Positions 32,708 through 40,923 of a stretch of DNA of 64,000 nucleotides are shown one piece after another; position 1 is the first letter of the stretch, and each line of letters starts with the position of its first letter. The position numbers and the translations under genes are program-made. This stretch comes from DASZBX01 sp035943635 (lineage in GTDB: Bacteria; Actinomycetota; Actinomycetes; Streptomycetales; Catenulisporaceae): NCBI GenBank assembly GCA_035943635.1, contig DASZBX010000120.1, positions 61,879-125,878 of the forward strand, written 5' to 3'. The notes beneath the pieces were generated by a model. The model did no database searches. It worked only from the letters and a program-made list of their open reading frames with translations, and was not told where the DNA came from.

Positions 32708-33579
32708 TGGGCCAGAAGGTTAACCCGCACGGGTTCCGACTCGGTATCACCACCGACTTCAAGTCGCGGTGGTACGCGGACAAGATGTACAAGGCGTACG
32801 TGAAGGAAGACGTCGAGATCCGCAAGCTCATGTCCAAGGGCATGGAGCGGGCCGGCATCTCCAAGGTCGAGATCGAGCGCACCCGCGACCGGGTCAAGGT
32901 GGACATCCACACGGCCCGCCCGGGCATCGTGATCGGCCGCCGCGGCGCCGAGGCCGAGCGCATCCGGGGCGAGCTGGAGAAGCTCACCCAGAAGCAGGTC
33001 CAGCTGAACATCCTCGAGGTCAAGAACCCCGAGATGGACGCGCAGCTGGTCGCCCAGGGCGTGGCCGAGCAGCTCTCCAGCCGGGTGGCCTTCCGCCGGG
33101 CGATGCGCAAGGCGATCCAGACCACCATGAAGTCCGGCGCCAAGGGCATCAAGGTCCAGGTCTCCGGCCGTCTCGGCGGCGCGGAGATGTCCCGGTCCGA
33201 GCAGTACCGCGAGGGCCGGGTCCCGCTGCACACCCTGCGGGCGAACATCGACTACGGCTTCTACGAGGCCCGCACGACGTTCGGCCGGATCGGCGTGAAG
33301 GTCTGGATCTACAAGGGCGACGTCACCTCGCTCCGGGCCGCCCGCGAGGCCGAGGCGGCCGCGCAGCGGCAGGGCCGGGCCGGCGGAGACCGTCCGGCCC
33401 GCGGCGGGGACCGTCCGCGCGGCGGGCGTCCGGCCGGCGGCGGCCGGGGCGAGCGCCCCGCCCGCGGCGGCGAGCGCCCGGCCGGGGACCGTCCGGCCCG
33501 CACCGACAACGCACCCGCGTCCGCCCCGCCCGAAGCCTCGGCTCCGGCGGCGGCGGCCGAGCCCGCTAAGGAGGGCTGA
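32707..33579 (+). CDS. rpsC: 30S ribosomal protein S3 with RGG-like C-terminal tail
   Basis: S3 lies at the mRNA entry channel and helps unwind mRNA (290 residues). The KH domain (GIVIGRRGAEAERIRGELEKL) and the C-terminal domain (AEQLSSRVAFRRAMRKAIQT, SGRLGGAEMSRSEQYREGRVPLHTLRA) are standard. After residue ~215 it carries about 70 residues rich in Arg, Gly, Pro and Ala with GGDRPARGG-type repeats, longer than in E. coli (233 residues). Such tails occur in actinobacteria and are likely disordered and RNA binding. It starts at ATG 32707, overlapping rplV. Confidence 0.97.
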   Translation: MGQKVNPHGFRLGITTDFKSRWYADKMYKAYVKEDVEIRKLMSKGMERAGISKVEIERTRDRVKVDIHTARPGIVIGRRGAEAERIRGELEKLTQKQVQLNILEVKNPEMDAQLVAQGVAEQLSSRVAFRRAMRKAIQTTMKSGAKGIKVQVSGRLGGAEMSRSEQYREGRVPLHTLRANIDYGFYEARTTFGRIGVKVWIYKGDVTSLRAAREAEAAAQRQGRAGGDRPARGGDRPRGGRPAGGGRGERPARGGERPAGDRPARTDNAPASAPPEASAPAAAAEPAKEG

Positions 33580-33581
33580 CC

Positions 33582-34001
33582 ATGCTGATCCCGCGCAGGG
33601 TCAAGCACCGCAAGCAGCACCACCCCTCCCGGTCCGGCGCGAGCAAGGGCGGCAACGAGCTGGCCTTCGGCGAGTACGGCATCCAGGCGCTGAGCCCGGC
33701 CTACGTCACCAACCGGCAGATCGAGTCGGCGCGTATCGCGATCAACCGGCACATCCGCCGTGGCGGCAAGGTCTGGATCAACATCTACCCGGACCGGCCG
33801 CTGACCAAGAAGCCGGCCGAGACCCGGATGGGTTCCGGCAAGGGCTCGCCCGAGTGGTGGGTGGCGAACGTCAAGCCGGGTCGGGTGATGTTCGAGCTGT
33901 CCTTCCCGAACGAGAAGGTCGCCCGAGAGGCGCTGCTGCGCGCCACGCACAAGCTCCCGATGAAGTGCCGGATCATCCGGCGCGAGGCAGGTGAAATCTG
34001 A
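33582..34001 (+). CDS. rplP: 50S ribosomal protein L16
   Basis: L16 stabilises A-site tRNA near the peptidyl-transferase centre (139 residues). Family landmarks are MLIPRRVKHRKQHHPSRSG, the FGEYGIQAL motif, ARIAINRHIRRGGKVWINI and RMGSGKGSPEWWVANVKPGR. The length matches the family. It follows rpsC after two bases and shares one base with rpmC. The site of evernimicin-type resistance changes (the RMGSGKGSPE loop) appears wild type. Confidence 0.97.
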   Translation: MLIPRRVKHRKQHHPSRSGASKGGNELAFGEYGIQALSPAYVTNRQIESARIAINRHIRRGGKVWINIYPDRPLTKKPAETRMGSGKGSPEWWVANVKPGRVMFELSFPNEKVAREALLRATHKLPMKCRIIRREAGEI

Positions 34002-34222
34002 TGGCGATCGGAACGTCGACGCACGAACTGCGCGAGCTGACGGACGCGGCTCTCACGGACAAGCTCCGCGAGGCCAAGGAGGAGCTGTTCAACCTCCGTT
34101 TCCAGCAGGCCACCGGCCAGCTCGAGAACCACGGTCGGATGAAGTCGGTCAAGGCCGACATCGCGAAGATCTACACCATTCAGCGTGAGCGTGAGCTGAA
34201 CATCACCGAGGGCGTCAAATGA
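34001..34222 (+). CDS. rpmC: 50S ribosomal protein L29
   Basis: A small helical protein at the tunnel exit that contacts SRP and trigger factor with L23 (73 residues). The pattern HELRELTDAALTDKLREAKEELFNLRFQQATGQLENHGRMKSVKADIAKIYTI is typical of L29. The ATG at 34001 overlaps the rplP stop by one base, and the TGA overlaps the rpsQ ATG (ATGA), giving coupled translation in both directions. Confidence 0.96.
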   Translation: MAIGTSTHELRELTDAALTDKLREAKEELFNLRFQQATGQLENHGRMKSVKADIAKIYTIQRERELNITEGVK

Positions 34223-34506
34223 GCGAAACGACGAACGTGGCGGACAACGCCGAGGACCGCGCCGCCCGCAAGCTGCGCGAGGGCCTGGTGGTCAGCGACA
34301 AGATGGACAAGACCGTCGTGGTCGCCGTCGAGGACCGGGTCAAGCACGCCCTGTACGGCAAGGTCCTGCGGCGCACGAACAAGCTCAAGGCGCACGACGA
34401 GCAGAACGAGTGCGGCATCGGCGACCGGGTCCTGTTGATGGAGACCCGTCCGCTGTCGGCCACCAAGCGCTGGCGCGTCGTGGAGATCCTCGAGCGGGCC
34501 AAGTAA
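34219..34506 (+). CDS. rpsQ: 30S ribosomal protein S17
   Basis: S17 is a primary 16S rRNA binder needed early in 30S assembly (95 residues). The OB-fold core contains REGLVVSDKMDKTVVVAVEDRVKHALYGKVLRRTNKLKAHDE and IGDRVLLMETRPLSATKRWRVVEI. It starts at ATG 34219 in a 4-base overlap with rpmC. It ends the first contiguous block of the S10 cluster. A 131-base spacer with a hairpin precedes rplN. Confidence 0.97.
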   Translation: MSETTNVADNAEDRAARKLREGLVVSDKMDKTVVVAVEDRVKHALYGKVLRRTNKLKAHDEQNECGIGDRVLLMETRPLSATKRWRVVEILERAK

Positions 34507-34512
34507 CACCCG

Positions 34513-34546
34513 GTGGGCGGACCGGCGTTCGCGCCGGCCCGCCCAC
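34513..34546 (+). terminator. Hairpin between rpsQ and rplN
   Basis: An 8-base outer and 6-base inner stem joined by a single mismatch, closed by a TTCG tetraloop. There is no T-tract. It marks the S10/spc boundary as an attenuator or processing site. Confidence 0.55.
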
Positions 34547-34637
34547 ACCCCCCGCATAGTCTGCGAAGAGACTGTGTCTCCCGGCGCGGCGGCCGGCCCA
34601 GGCCGGCCGCCCGTGCCAACACAATCAGGAGTAGAAC

Positions 34638-35006
34638 GTGATTCAGCAGGAATCGCGGCTGCGGGTCGCCGACAACACCGGTGCGAAGGAAATCCTCTGC
34701 ATCCGGGTTCTCGGCGGTTCCAGCCGCCGCTACGCCGGCATCGGCGACGTGATCGTCGCCACCGTCAAGGACGCCCTCCCGGGCGCCGGCGTGAAGAAGG
34801 GCGACGTGGTCAAGGCCGTCGTCGTCCGCACCGTCAAGGAGCGCCGCCGGGCCGACGGCTCGTACATCCGCTTCGACGAGAACGCCGCGGTCCTGATCAA
34901 GGACTCGGGCGAGCCCCGCGGCACCCGCATCTTCGGCCCGGTCGGCCGCGAGCTGCGCGACAAGCGCTACATGCGGATCATCTCGCTCGCCCCGGAGGTG
35001 TTGTAG
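34638..35006 (+). CDS. rplN: 50S ribosomal protein L14
   Basis: L14 forms an intersubunit bridge with 16S rRNA helix 14 (122 residues). MIQQESRLRVADNTGAKEILCIRVLGGSSRRYAGIGD, VVRTVKERRRADGSYIRFDENA and GTRIFGPVGRELRDKRYMRIISLAPEVL are characteristic. GTG 34638 has AGGAG 8 bases upstream. It is the first gene of the spc block, three bases before rplX. No clear dedicated promoter was found in the 131-base gap upstream. Confidence 0.97.
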   Translation: MIQQESRLRVADNTGAKEILCIRVLGGSSRRYAGIGDVIVATVKDALPGAGVKKGDVVKAVVVRTVKERRRADGSYIRFDENAAVLIKDSGEPRGTRIFGPVGRELRDKRYMRIISLAPEVL

Positions 35007-35009
35007 ATC

Positions 35010-35384
35010 ATGGCCGGTGGCAAGATGAACATCAAGAAGGGTGACCTGGTCCAGGTCATCACCGGTAAGGACAAGGGCCTGCAGGGCAAGGTCGTGGTGG
35101 CCTACCCGGACGACGACAAGGTCATCGTCGAGGGCGTCAACCGGGTCAAGAAGCACACCAAGGTCGGCCAGTCCGCCCGCGGCGCCAAGACCGGCGGCAT
35201 CATCACGGTCGAGGCCCCGATCCACGTCAGCAACGTCATGCTGGTGGTCGAGGTCGAGGGCAAGAAGGTCGTCACCCGGGTCGGCTACCGGCGCGAGCAG
35301 CAGGAGCGCCGCCAGCCCGACGGCAGCACCAAGACGGTCGAGCGTTCCGTGCGGTACGCCAAGAAGACCGGGGAGAACATCTGA
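35010..35384 (+). CDS. rplX: 50S ribosomal protein L24
   Basis: L24 initiates 50S assembly and lies near the tunnel exit (124 residues). The KOW motif (KGDLVQVITGKDKGLQGKVV) leads into VEGVNRVKKHTKV and GGIITVEAPIHVSNVMLV. The C-terminal third is longer and more polar than in E. coli (104 residues), ending with a Lys-rich segment. It lies three bases after rplN and shares one base with rplE. Confidence 0.96.
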   Translation: MAGGKMNIKKGDLVQVITGKDKGLQGKVVVAYPDDDKVIVEGVNRVKKHTKVGQSARGAKTGGIITVEAPIHVSNVMLVVEVEGKKVVTRVGYRREQQERRQPDGSTKTVERSVRYAKKTGENI

Positions 35385-35977
35385 TGACTGTCACCGACGT
35401 CGAGACCCCGGCCGAGGCTCCGGCCGAGAAGGTCCTGCCCCGGCTCAAGGCGCGCTACCGCGCCGAGATCATCCCGGCCCTGCGCGAGAAGTTCGAGTAC
35501 CCGAACATCATGCAGGTGCCGGGCGTGACCAAGGTCGTCGTGAACATGGGTGTCGGCGACGCCGCCCGTGACTCGAAGCTGATCGAGGGCGCCGTGCGCG
35601 ACCTGACCGCGATCACCGGCCAGAAGCCCACGGTCACCAAGGCCCGCAAGTCCATCGCCCAGTTCAAGCTGCGCGAGGGCCAGCCGATCGGCACCCACGT
35701 CACCCTGCGCGGGGACATGATGTGGGAGTTCCTGGACCGCCTGGTCTCGGTCGCGCTCCCGCGTATCCGCGACTTCCGCGGCCTGTCGCCCAAGCAGTTC
35801 GACGGCAAGGGCAACTACACCTTCGGTCTCAACGAGCAGTCCATGTTCCACGAGATCGACCAGGACCGGATCGACCGGGTCCGCGGCATGGACATCACCG
35901 TGGTCACCACGGCGAGCAACGACGACGAGGGCCGGACGCTGCTCAAGCTGCTCGGCTTCCCCTTCAAGGAGGCGTGA
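35384..35977 (+). CDS. rplE: 50S ribosomal protein L5
   Basis: L5 binds 5S rRNA and contacts P-site tRNA (197 residues). A short Ala/Glu/Pro-rich N-terminus precedes LKARYRAEIIPALREKFEYPNIMQVPGVTKVVVNMGVGDA. AITGQKPTVTKARKSIAQFKLREGQPIG and the C-terminal FGLNEQSMFHEIDQDRI with GMDITVVTTA are conserved. The start ATG 35384 overlaps the rplX stop by one base. rpsN follows after six bases. Confidence 0.97.
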   Translation: MTVTDVETPAEAPAEKVLPRLKARYRAEIIPALREKFEYPNIMQVPGVTKVVVNMGVGDAARDSKLIEGAVRDLTAITGQKPTVTKARKSIAQFKLREGQPIGTHVTLRGDMMWEFLDRLVSVALPRIRDFRGLSPKQFDGKGNYTFGLNEQSMFHEIDQDRIDRVRGMDITVVTTASNDDEGRTLLKLLGFPFKEA

Positions 35978-35983
35978 CGCGCG

Positions 35984-36169
35984 ATGGCGAAGACTGCTCT
36001 GATCAACAAGGCCGCGGCCAAGCCGAAGTTCAAGGTCCGGGGCTACACCCGGTGCCAGAAGTGCGGGCGTCCGCACTCGGTCTACCGCAAGTTCGGCCTG
36101 TGCCGCATTTGCCTGCGCGAGATGGCCCACGCCGGCGAGCTGCCCGGTGTGACCAAGTCGTCCTGGTAG
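35984..36169 (+). CDS. rpsZ: 30S ribosomal protein S14 type Z (zinc-binding)
   Basis: The short, zinc-containing S14 form of the 30S head (61 residues). Two Cys pairs, CQKCG and CRICL, bind one zinc ion, and the SVYRKFGLCRICLREMAHAGELPGV segment is diagnostic. A zinc-free longer paralogue would normally be encoded elsewhere under Zur control in actinobacteria. None is in this window. It is followed by a strong hairpin, so it closes the rplN-rplX-rplE-rpsZ block. Confidence 0.97.
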   Translation: MAKTALINKAAAKPKFKVRGYTRCQKCGRPHSVYRKFGLCRICLREMAHAGELPGVTKSSW

Positions 36170-36202
36170 ACGCCTGAGTCGTCGAGCGACCGCAGTACCC
36201 CG

Positions 36203-36241
36203 CCGCCCGGCGGCCGAGTCCCGTACTCGGCCGCCGGGCGG
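36203..36241 (+). terminator. Terminator after rpsZ
   Basis: A 16-base perfect stem (36204-36219 with 36225-36240), extended by one outer pair, with a CCCGT loop and a pyrimidine-rich downstream sequence. Confidence 0.87.
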
Positions 36242-36292
36242 TTCGCTTTCGCCCCGCCCCTCGGCGTGGTCGGAGGCAGGTCAGGGATGGGG

Positions 36293-36298
36293 TAAAGT
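36293..36298 (+). promoter_or_regulatory. -10 box of the rpsH promoter
   Basis: TAAAGT at 36293-36298, 52 bases after the terminator. The -35 region (around 36269-36274) is a poor match. Confidence 0.4.
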
Positions 36299-36304
36299 AG
36301 GGAG

Positions 36305-36573
36305 AGCTGCATTGCGGTCCGCCGCCATGCACAGGGCGCTCTAGCGAAAGCGAGTCCGTCGTCGACCGCGGCCGGGATACCCCCGCGGTCCGCCGGCTGG
36401 TTTTCCGCCGGACGCCCGTTCGAAGAGAATGCATCCGCATTTCGCAACTACGACGCCGCAGGTCCAACCGGCGAATCAAGGGTGTCCAGGCCTCCCCGCG
36501 AGGGGTCCGGGTCCGGTGCCCGCCGACGCGCACGGAGTGGAAACCACGGTGGAAAGGGCCTAGGCCCCCGCAT
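36305..36573 (+). other. Long leader upstream of rpsH
   Basis: About 270 bases between the putative promoter and rpsH, with no gene. Short GC-rich inverted stretches such as ACCGCGG/CCGCGGT near 36367-36391 suggest structured RNA. S8 is a known autoregulator in other bacteria, but no S8 target was identified here. Confidence 0.4.
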
Positions 36574-36972
36574 ATGACCATGACTGACCCGATCGCGGAC
36601 ATGCTCACCCGTCTGCGCAACGGCAACAACGCCTATCACGACACGGTCGCCATGCCGCACTCGAAGCTCAAGTCCAGGGTCGCCGAGATCCTGCAGCAGG
36701 AGGGCTACATCGCCTCCTGGAAGACCGAGGACCTCGAAGTGGGCAAGAACCTGGTGATCACGCTGAAGTACGGCCCGAACCGCGAGCGGTCGATCGCCGG
36801 CATCAAGCGCATCTCGAAGCCCGGACTGCGCGTCTACGCGAAGTCCACCGCTCTGCCGCGCGTGCTCGGTGGCCTGGGCGTCGCCATCATCTCCTCGTCC
36901 TCCGGTCTGCTGACCGACCGGCAGGCGGCCAAGAAGGGTGTAGGCGGAGAAGTCCTCGCCTACATCTGGTAA
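36574..36972 (+). CDS. rpsH: 30S ribosomal protein S8
   Basis: S8 binds the central domain of 16S rRNA and in enterobacteria represses the spc operon (132 residues). MTDPIADMLTRLRNGN, VAMPHSKLKSRVAEILQQEGYIA and the C-terminal LGGLGVAIISSSSGLLTDRQAAKKGVGGEVLAYIW are complete. ATG 36574 is preceded by a GAAAGGGCC tract about 15 bases upstream, so the ribosome binding site is not textbook. It begins a separate transcription unit running to rplO. Confidence 0.97.
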   Translation: MTMTDPIADMLTRLRNGNNAYHDTVAMPHSKLKSRVAEILQQEGYIASWKTEDLEVGKNLVITLKYGPNRERSIAGIKRISKPGLRVYAKSTALPRVLGGLGVAIISSSSGLLTDRQAAKKGVGGEVLAYIW

Positions 36973-36997
36973 CTGACGGAAGGGAGGATTACAGCTA

Positions 36998-37537
36998 ATG
37001 TCTCGAATTGGACGGCTGCCCATCCCGGTTCCGGCCGGCGTTGAGGTGAGCATCAGCGGGAACGACGTGACCGTCAAGGGCCCCAAGGGCACCCTGACCC
37101 ACACCGTCGTGAACCCCATCAGCATCGAGAAGTCCGAGGACGGCACCCTCCAGGTGACCCGGCCGAACGACGAGCGGGTGGCCAAGGAGCGTCACGGCCT
37201 GACCCGCACCCTGGTGAACAACATGATCATCGGTGTGACCACCGGCTACTCCAAGGTGATGGAGATCTCCGGGGTCGGCTACCGGGTCGCGGCCAAGGGC
37301 TCGGACCTCGAGTTCGCCCTCGGCTACTCGCACCCGATCCTGGTCCCGGCGCCCGACGGCATCTCCTTCACGGTCGAGGCCCCGACCCGTTTCGTGGTCG
37401 CCGGCATCGACAAGCAGAAGGTCGGCGAGGTCGCCGCGAACATCCGCAAGCTGCGCAAGCCCGACCCGTACAAGGCCAAGGGCGTGCGGTACCAGGGTGA
37501 AGTGATCCGCCGCAAGGTCGGAAAGGCCGGTAAGTAG
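36998..37537 (+). CDS. rplF: 50S ribosomal protein L6
   Basis: L6 lies near the sarcin-ricin loop and factor-binding site (179 residues). It has MSRIGRLPIPVPAGVEV, the two repeated beta domains, VTTGYSKVMEISGVGYRVAAKG, and the C-terminal signature PDPYKAKGVRYQGEVIRRKVGKAGK. The ATG at 36998 has GGGAGGA upstream. rplR starts two bases after its stop. Confidence 0.97.
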   Translation: MSRIGRLPIPVPAGVEVSISGNDVTVKGPKGTLTHTVVNPISIEKSEDGTLQVTRPNDERVAKERHGLTRTLVNNMIIGVTTGYSKVMEISGVGYRVAAKGSDLEFALGYSHPILVPAPDGISFTVEAPTRFVVAGIDKQKVGEVAANIRKLRKPDPYKAKGVRYQGEVIRRKVGKAGK

Positions 37538-37539
37538 CC

Positions 37540-37923
37540 ATGGCATACGGTGTGAAGATCGCCAAGGGAAACGCCAAGAAGTCGGTCGCGCTCAAGCGCC
37601 GCCACATCCGGGTGCGCAAGCGCGTCAACGGCACTGCCGACCGTCCCCGCCTGGTCGTGTTCCGCTCCTCCCGCCACATCGTGGCGCAGGTCGTGAACGA
37701 CAAGGCCGGCCACACGCTGGCCTCGGCGTCGACCATGGAGAGCACTCTGCGCTCCTCCGACGGCGACAAGACCGCGCGCTCGCGCGAGGTCGGCAAGCTG
37801 GTGGCCGAGCGGGCCAAGGCGGCCGGGGTCTCCGCGGTCGTGTTCGACCGGGGCGGCAACAAGTACCACGGCCGGGTGGCCGCGGTGGCCGACGGCGCCC
37901 GCGAAGCCGGCCTGGAACTGTGA
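37540..37923 (+). CDS. rplR: 50S ribosomal protein L18
   Basis: L18 binds 5S rRNA together with L5 and L25 (127 residues). Family segments are RRHIRVRKRVNGTADRPRLVVFRSSRHIVAQVVND and GGNKYHGRVAAVADGAREAGLEL. It is normal in length. It follows rplF by two bases. The next gene, rpsE, lies 46 bases downstream. Confidence 0.97.
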   Translation: MAYGVKIAKGNAKKSVALKRRHIRVRKRVNGTADRPRLVVFRSSRHIVAQVVNDKAGHTLASASTMESTLRSSDGDKTARSREVGKLVAERAKAAGVSAVVFDRGGNKYHGRVAAVADGAREAGLEL

Positions 37924-37969
37924 GGCCGCACCCGATGAACACCCTAGTTTCGGAAAAGAGGGATTCCTG

Positions 37970-38611
37970 ATGCCAGGAGCCCAGCGCCGCGGTGGCGGCG
38001 TCGGTGGAAACCGTGCCGGTGGCGGCGGCGGTGAGGGCGGGGAGCGCCGGGAGCGTCGCGACCGCCGCAACCAGGACAACGCCCCGGCCGCGGAGAAGAC
38101 GGCCTACGTCGAGCGCGTGGTCGCGATCAACCGCGTGGCCAAGGTCGTGAAGGGTGGCCGGAGGTTCTCCTTCACCGCCCTGGTGGTCGTCGGCGACGGC
38201 GACGGCACGGTCGGCGTCGGCTACGGCAAGGCCAAGGAGGTGCCCGCGGCGATCGCCAAGGGCGTCGAGGAGGCCAAGAAGAGCTTCTTCAAGGTCCCGC
38301 GGATCCAGGGCACCATTCCGCACCCGATCACGGGTGAGGCGGCGGCCGGCGTGGTCATGCTCAAGCCGGCTTCGGCCGGTACCGGCGTGATCGCGGGCGG
38401 CGCCGTGCGCGCGGTGCTCGAGTGCGCCGGGGTGCACGACGTGCTGTCCAAGTCGCTCGGCTCGGACAACGCGATCAACGTGGTGCACGCCACGGTGGCC
38501 GCGCTCAAGGGCCTGGTCCGTCCGGAGGAGATCGCGGCCCGCCGCGGCCTGCCGCTGGAGGACGTCGCACCGGCCGCGCTGCTGCGCGCCCGCGCGGGAG
38601 TGGGGGCCTGA
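37970..38611 (+). CDS. rpsE: 30S ribosomal protein S5
   Basis: S5 works with S3 and S4 at the mRNA entry tunnel and affects fidelity (213 residues). A Gly/Arg-rich N-terminal extension of about 45 residues precedes the S5 core: YVERVVAINRVAKVVKGGRRFSFTALVVVGDGDG. VGYGKAKEVPAAIAKGVEEAKK and GAVRAVLECAGVHDVLSKSLGSDN follow. Such N-terminal extensions are usual in actinobacteria. The ATG at 37970 has AGAGGGA upstream. One base separates it from rpmD. Confidence 0.97.
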   Translation: MPGAQRRGGGVGGNRAGGGGGEGGERRERRDRRNQDNAPAAEKTAYVERVVAINRVAKVVKGGRRFSFTALVVVGDGDGTVGVGYGKAKEVPAAIAKGVEEAKKSFFKVPRIQGTIPHPITGEAAAGVVMLKPASAGTGVIAGGAVRAVLECAGVHDVLSKSLGSDNAINVVHATVAALKGLVRPEEIAARRGLPLEDVAPAALLRARAGVGA

Positions 38612-38612
38612 G

Positions 38613-38795
38613 ATGGCGCAGCTGAAGGTCACCCAGGTCCGGTCGAAGATCGGAACGAAGCAGAACCACCGTGAGACGCTGCGGTCGCTCGGCCTCAAGC
38701 GGATCAACGACGTGGTCGTGAAGGAAGACCGTCCCGAGATCCGCGGGATGGTCCACACCGTGCGCCACCTGGTGACGGTTGAGGAGGTCGACTGA
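38613..38795 (+). CDS. rpmD: 50S ribosomal protein L30
   Basis: A small beta-alpha protein on the 50S surface near 5S rRNA (60 residues). LKVTQVRSKIGTKQNHRETLRSLGLKRI and RGMVHTVRHLVTVEEVD are characteristic. Some bacterial phyla lack L30; actinobacteria keep it. It lies one base after rpsE and two bases before rplO. Confidence 0.97.
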   Translation: MAQLKVTQVRSKIGTKQNHRETLRSLGLKRINDVVVKEDRPEIRGMVHTVRHLVTVEEVD

Positions 38796-38797
38796 TA

Positions 38798-39280
38798 ATG
38801 AGTGACTCAGTGCGCGACGAGCAGGACTCGGCCAAGCAGCACATCCTCAAGGTGCACCACCTGCGTCCGGCGCCGGGGGCGAAGACCGCCAAGACCCGGG
38901 TCGGCCGCGGTGAGGGCTCCAAGGGCAAGACCGCCGGCCGCGGTACCAAGGGCCAGAAGGCGAAGACCACGATCCCGGACCGCTTCGAGGGCGGGCAGAT
39001 GCCGATGCACATGCGGCTGCCCAAGCTCGACGGGTTCAAGAACGCCTTCCGGGTCGAGTACCAGGTGGTGAACCTGGACAAGCTGGCCGAGCTCTACCCG
39101 CAGGGCGGCGACGTGACCGTCGCGGACCTGGTGGCCAAGGGCGCGGTGCGCAAGAACGAGGTCGTCAAGATCCTCGGCTCCGGCGAGATCGCGGTCAAGG
39201 TCAACGTCAAGGTGAACGCGTACTCCGCGTCGGCCAAGGCGAAGATCGAGGCCGCCGGCGGCTCCGCCGAATCGCTGTAA
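38798..39280 (+). CDS. rplO: 50S ribosomal protein L15
   Basis: A late-assembly 50S protein with a long basic N-terminal extension threading 23S rRNA (160 residues). After about 16 extra polar residues comes LKVHHLRPAPGAKTAKTRVGRGEGSKGKTAGRGTKGQ, then PKLDGFKNAFRVEYQVVNLDKL. An internal methionine start is not evident, so the extra N-terminus is probably real. It ends the rpsH-rplF-rplR-rpsE-rpmD-rplO unit and precedes a terminator. Confidence 0.96.
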   Translation: MSDSVRDEQDSAKQHILKVHHLRPAPGAKTAKTRVGRGEGSKGKTAGRGTKGQKAKTTIPDRFEGGQMPMHMRLPKLDGFKNAFRVEYQVVNLDKLAELYPQGGDVTVADLVAKGAVRKNEVVKILGSGEIAVKVNVKVNAYSASAKAKIEAAGGSAESL

Positions 39281-39308
39281 GCGAACGGCTCGTCCGCCTT
39301 CCCGGCAC

Positions 39309-39349
39309 CGAAGCCCGTCTCCCCCCGCGGGGAGGCGGGCTTCGTTTCC
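39309..39349 (+). terminator. Terminator after rplO
   Basis: A 16-base stem (39309-39324 with 39329-39344) containing one G-U pair, a CCGC loop and a short T-rich tail. Confidence 0.9.
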
Positions 39350-39424
39350 TGCCGCGGATCCTTAAATGAGGATTCATCCGGAATGAATACCGACTTGGTA
39401 TCGCTTTGCGGCCGGATCCTTGCG

Positions 39425-39430
39425 TAAGAT
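39425..39430 (+). promoter_or_regulatory. -10 box of the secY promoter
   Basis: TAAGAT at 39425-39430 with a poorly defined -35. It predicts a leader of about 150 bases before secY-adk. Confidence 0.4.
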
Positions 39431-39588
39431 AGCCCGAGCCGAGTCCTGATGGCCCGGTCATGGGTGTTGCCAGCAACCGCTGCGCGCCGATCGAGGCCCT
39501 GACATGTGCCGGGGCCTGGGATTAATACGTCTATCATTCGCCTCCGCCGGTCTGAGCACGGTCCGTCGGGTAGCGCGCAGGAGGAACA

Positions 39589-40923
39589 GTGCTCTCTGCC
39601 TTCGGACGGGCTTTCCGTACCCCGGACCTGCGCAAGAAGCTCCTATTCACGCTCGCCATCATGGCTCTGTTCCGCCTCGGGTCGAACATCCCCGCCCCGG
39701 GAGTGAACTCCGCCGGGGTCCAGGCGTGCATCAACGGCAACAGCTCGGGCAACGCCCTCGGTCTGATCAACCTGTTCTCCGGCGGCGCGCTGCTGCAGCT
39801 GTCGGTGTTCGCGCTCGGCATCATGCCGTACATCACGGCCTCGATCATCCTGCAGCTGCTGACCGTGGTCATCCCGCGGTTGGACACCCTCAAGCAGGAG
39901 GGACAGGCCGGGCAGGCGAAGATCACCCAGTACACCCGGTACCTGACCATCGGCCTGGCGGTCCTGCAGTCGACCGGCCTGGTGGCCACCGCGCAGAGCA
40001 ACCCGCAGTTCCTGCTCGGCTCGAGCTGCTCCGGCAACGTCATCTACGCCAGCGTGAACAACTGGGGCCTGGCCGTCACGGTCGGCACCATGGTGGCCGG
40101 CACGGCCGTCATCATGTGGCTCGGCGAGCTGATCACCGACCGCGGCATCGGCAACGGCATGTCCCTGCTGATCTTCACCTCGATCGCCTCGACCTTCCCG
40201 CAGAACCTGTGGGCGATCAAGCAGAAGTCGCAGCTGGGCGGCGGCTGGGTGCTGTTCCTCGGCGTGATCGCGATGGGCTGCGCGATGGTCGGCCTGGTGG
40301 TCTTCATCGAGCAGGGCCAGCGCCGGATCCCGGTCCAGTACGCCAAGCGGATGGTCGGCCGGCGGATGTTCGGCGGGTCCTCGACCTACATCCCGATCAA
40401 GATCAACCAGGCCGGTGTGATCCCGGTCATCTTCGCCTCCTCGCTGCTGCAGCTGCCGGTGCTGGTCTCCCAGTTCGTCGCGCGCAACGCCAACTCCGGC
40501 TGGGCCCTGTGGGTCCAGAACAACCTCGGCGTGAGCACGGTGAACGGCTACTCGGTCTACTACTCGGTGGCCTACTTCCTGTTGATCCTGTTCTTCGCGT
40601 TCTTCTACGTGGCCATCACGTTCAACCCCGAGGAAACAGCGGACAACATGAAGAAGTACGGTGGTTTCATCCCGGGCATCCGCGCGGGTAAGCCGACCGC
40701 TGAGTACTTGCAGCACATCCTGACCCGGATCACCTGGCCGGGCGCCCTGTATCTGTCCTTCATCGCGATCATCCCGATGATCGCACTGGACACGTTCCAC
40801 GTGGCGGGCAAGTTCCCCTTCGGCGGTACCTCGATCCTGATCATCGTGGGCGTGGGCCTGGAGACGGTCAAGCAGATCGAGAGCCAGCTTCAGCAGCACA
40901 ACTACGAAGGGTTCCTGCGCTAA
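39589..40923 (+). CDS. secY: Preprotein translocase subunit SecY
   Basis: The main channel subunit of the Sec translocon (444 residues, ten membrane spans). It has KLLFTLAIMALFRLGSNIPAPGV, the GGALLQLSVFALGIMPYITASIILQLL segment with the plug region just before it, GELITDRGIGNGMSLLIF, RRIPVQYAKRMVG and FNPEETADNMKKYGGFIPGIRAGKPTAEYL with the cytosolic loops that bind SecA and ribosomes. GTG 39589 follows a perfect AGGAGGA. adk begins directly after the stop codon, so the two are cotranscribed. Confidence 0.98.
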   Translation: MLSAFGRAFRTPDLRKKLLFTLAIMALFRLGSNIPAPGVNSAGVQACINGNSSGNALGLINLFSGGALLQLSVFALGIMPYITASIILQLLTVVIPRLDTLKQEGQAGQAKITQYTRYLTIGLAVLQSTGLVATAQSNPQFLLGSSCSGNVIYASVNNWGLAVTVGTMVAGTAVIMWLGELITDRGIGNGMSLLIFTSIASTFPQNLWAIKQKSQLGGGWVLFLGVIAMGCAMVGLVVFIEQGQRRIPVQYAKRMVGRRMFGGSSTYIPIKINQAGVIPVIFASSLLQLPVLVSQFVARNANSGWALWVQNNLGVSTVNGYSVYYSVAYFLLILFFAFFYVAITFNPEETADNMKKYGGFIPGIRAGKPTAEYLQHILTRITWPGALYLSFIAIIPMIALDTFHVAGKFPFGGTSILIIVGVGLETVKQIESQLQQHNYEGFLR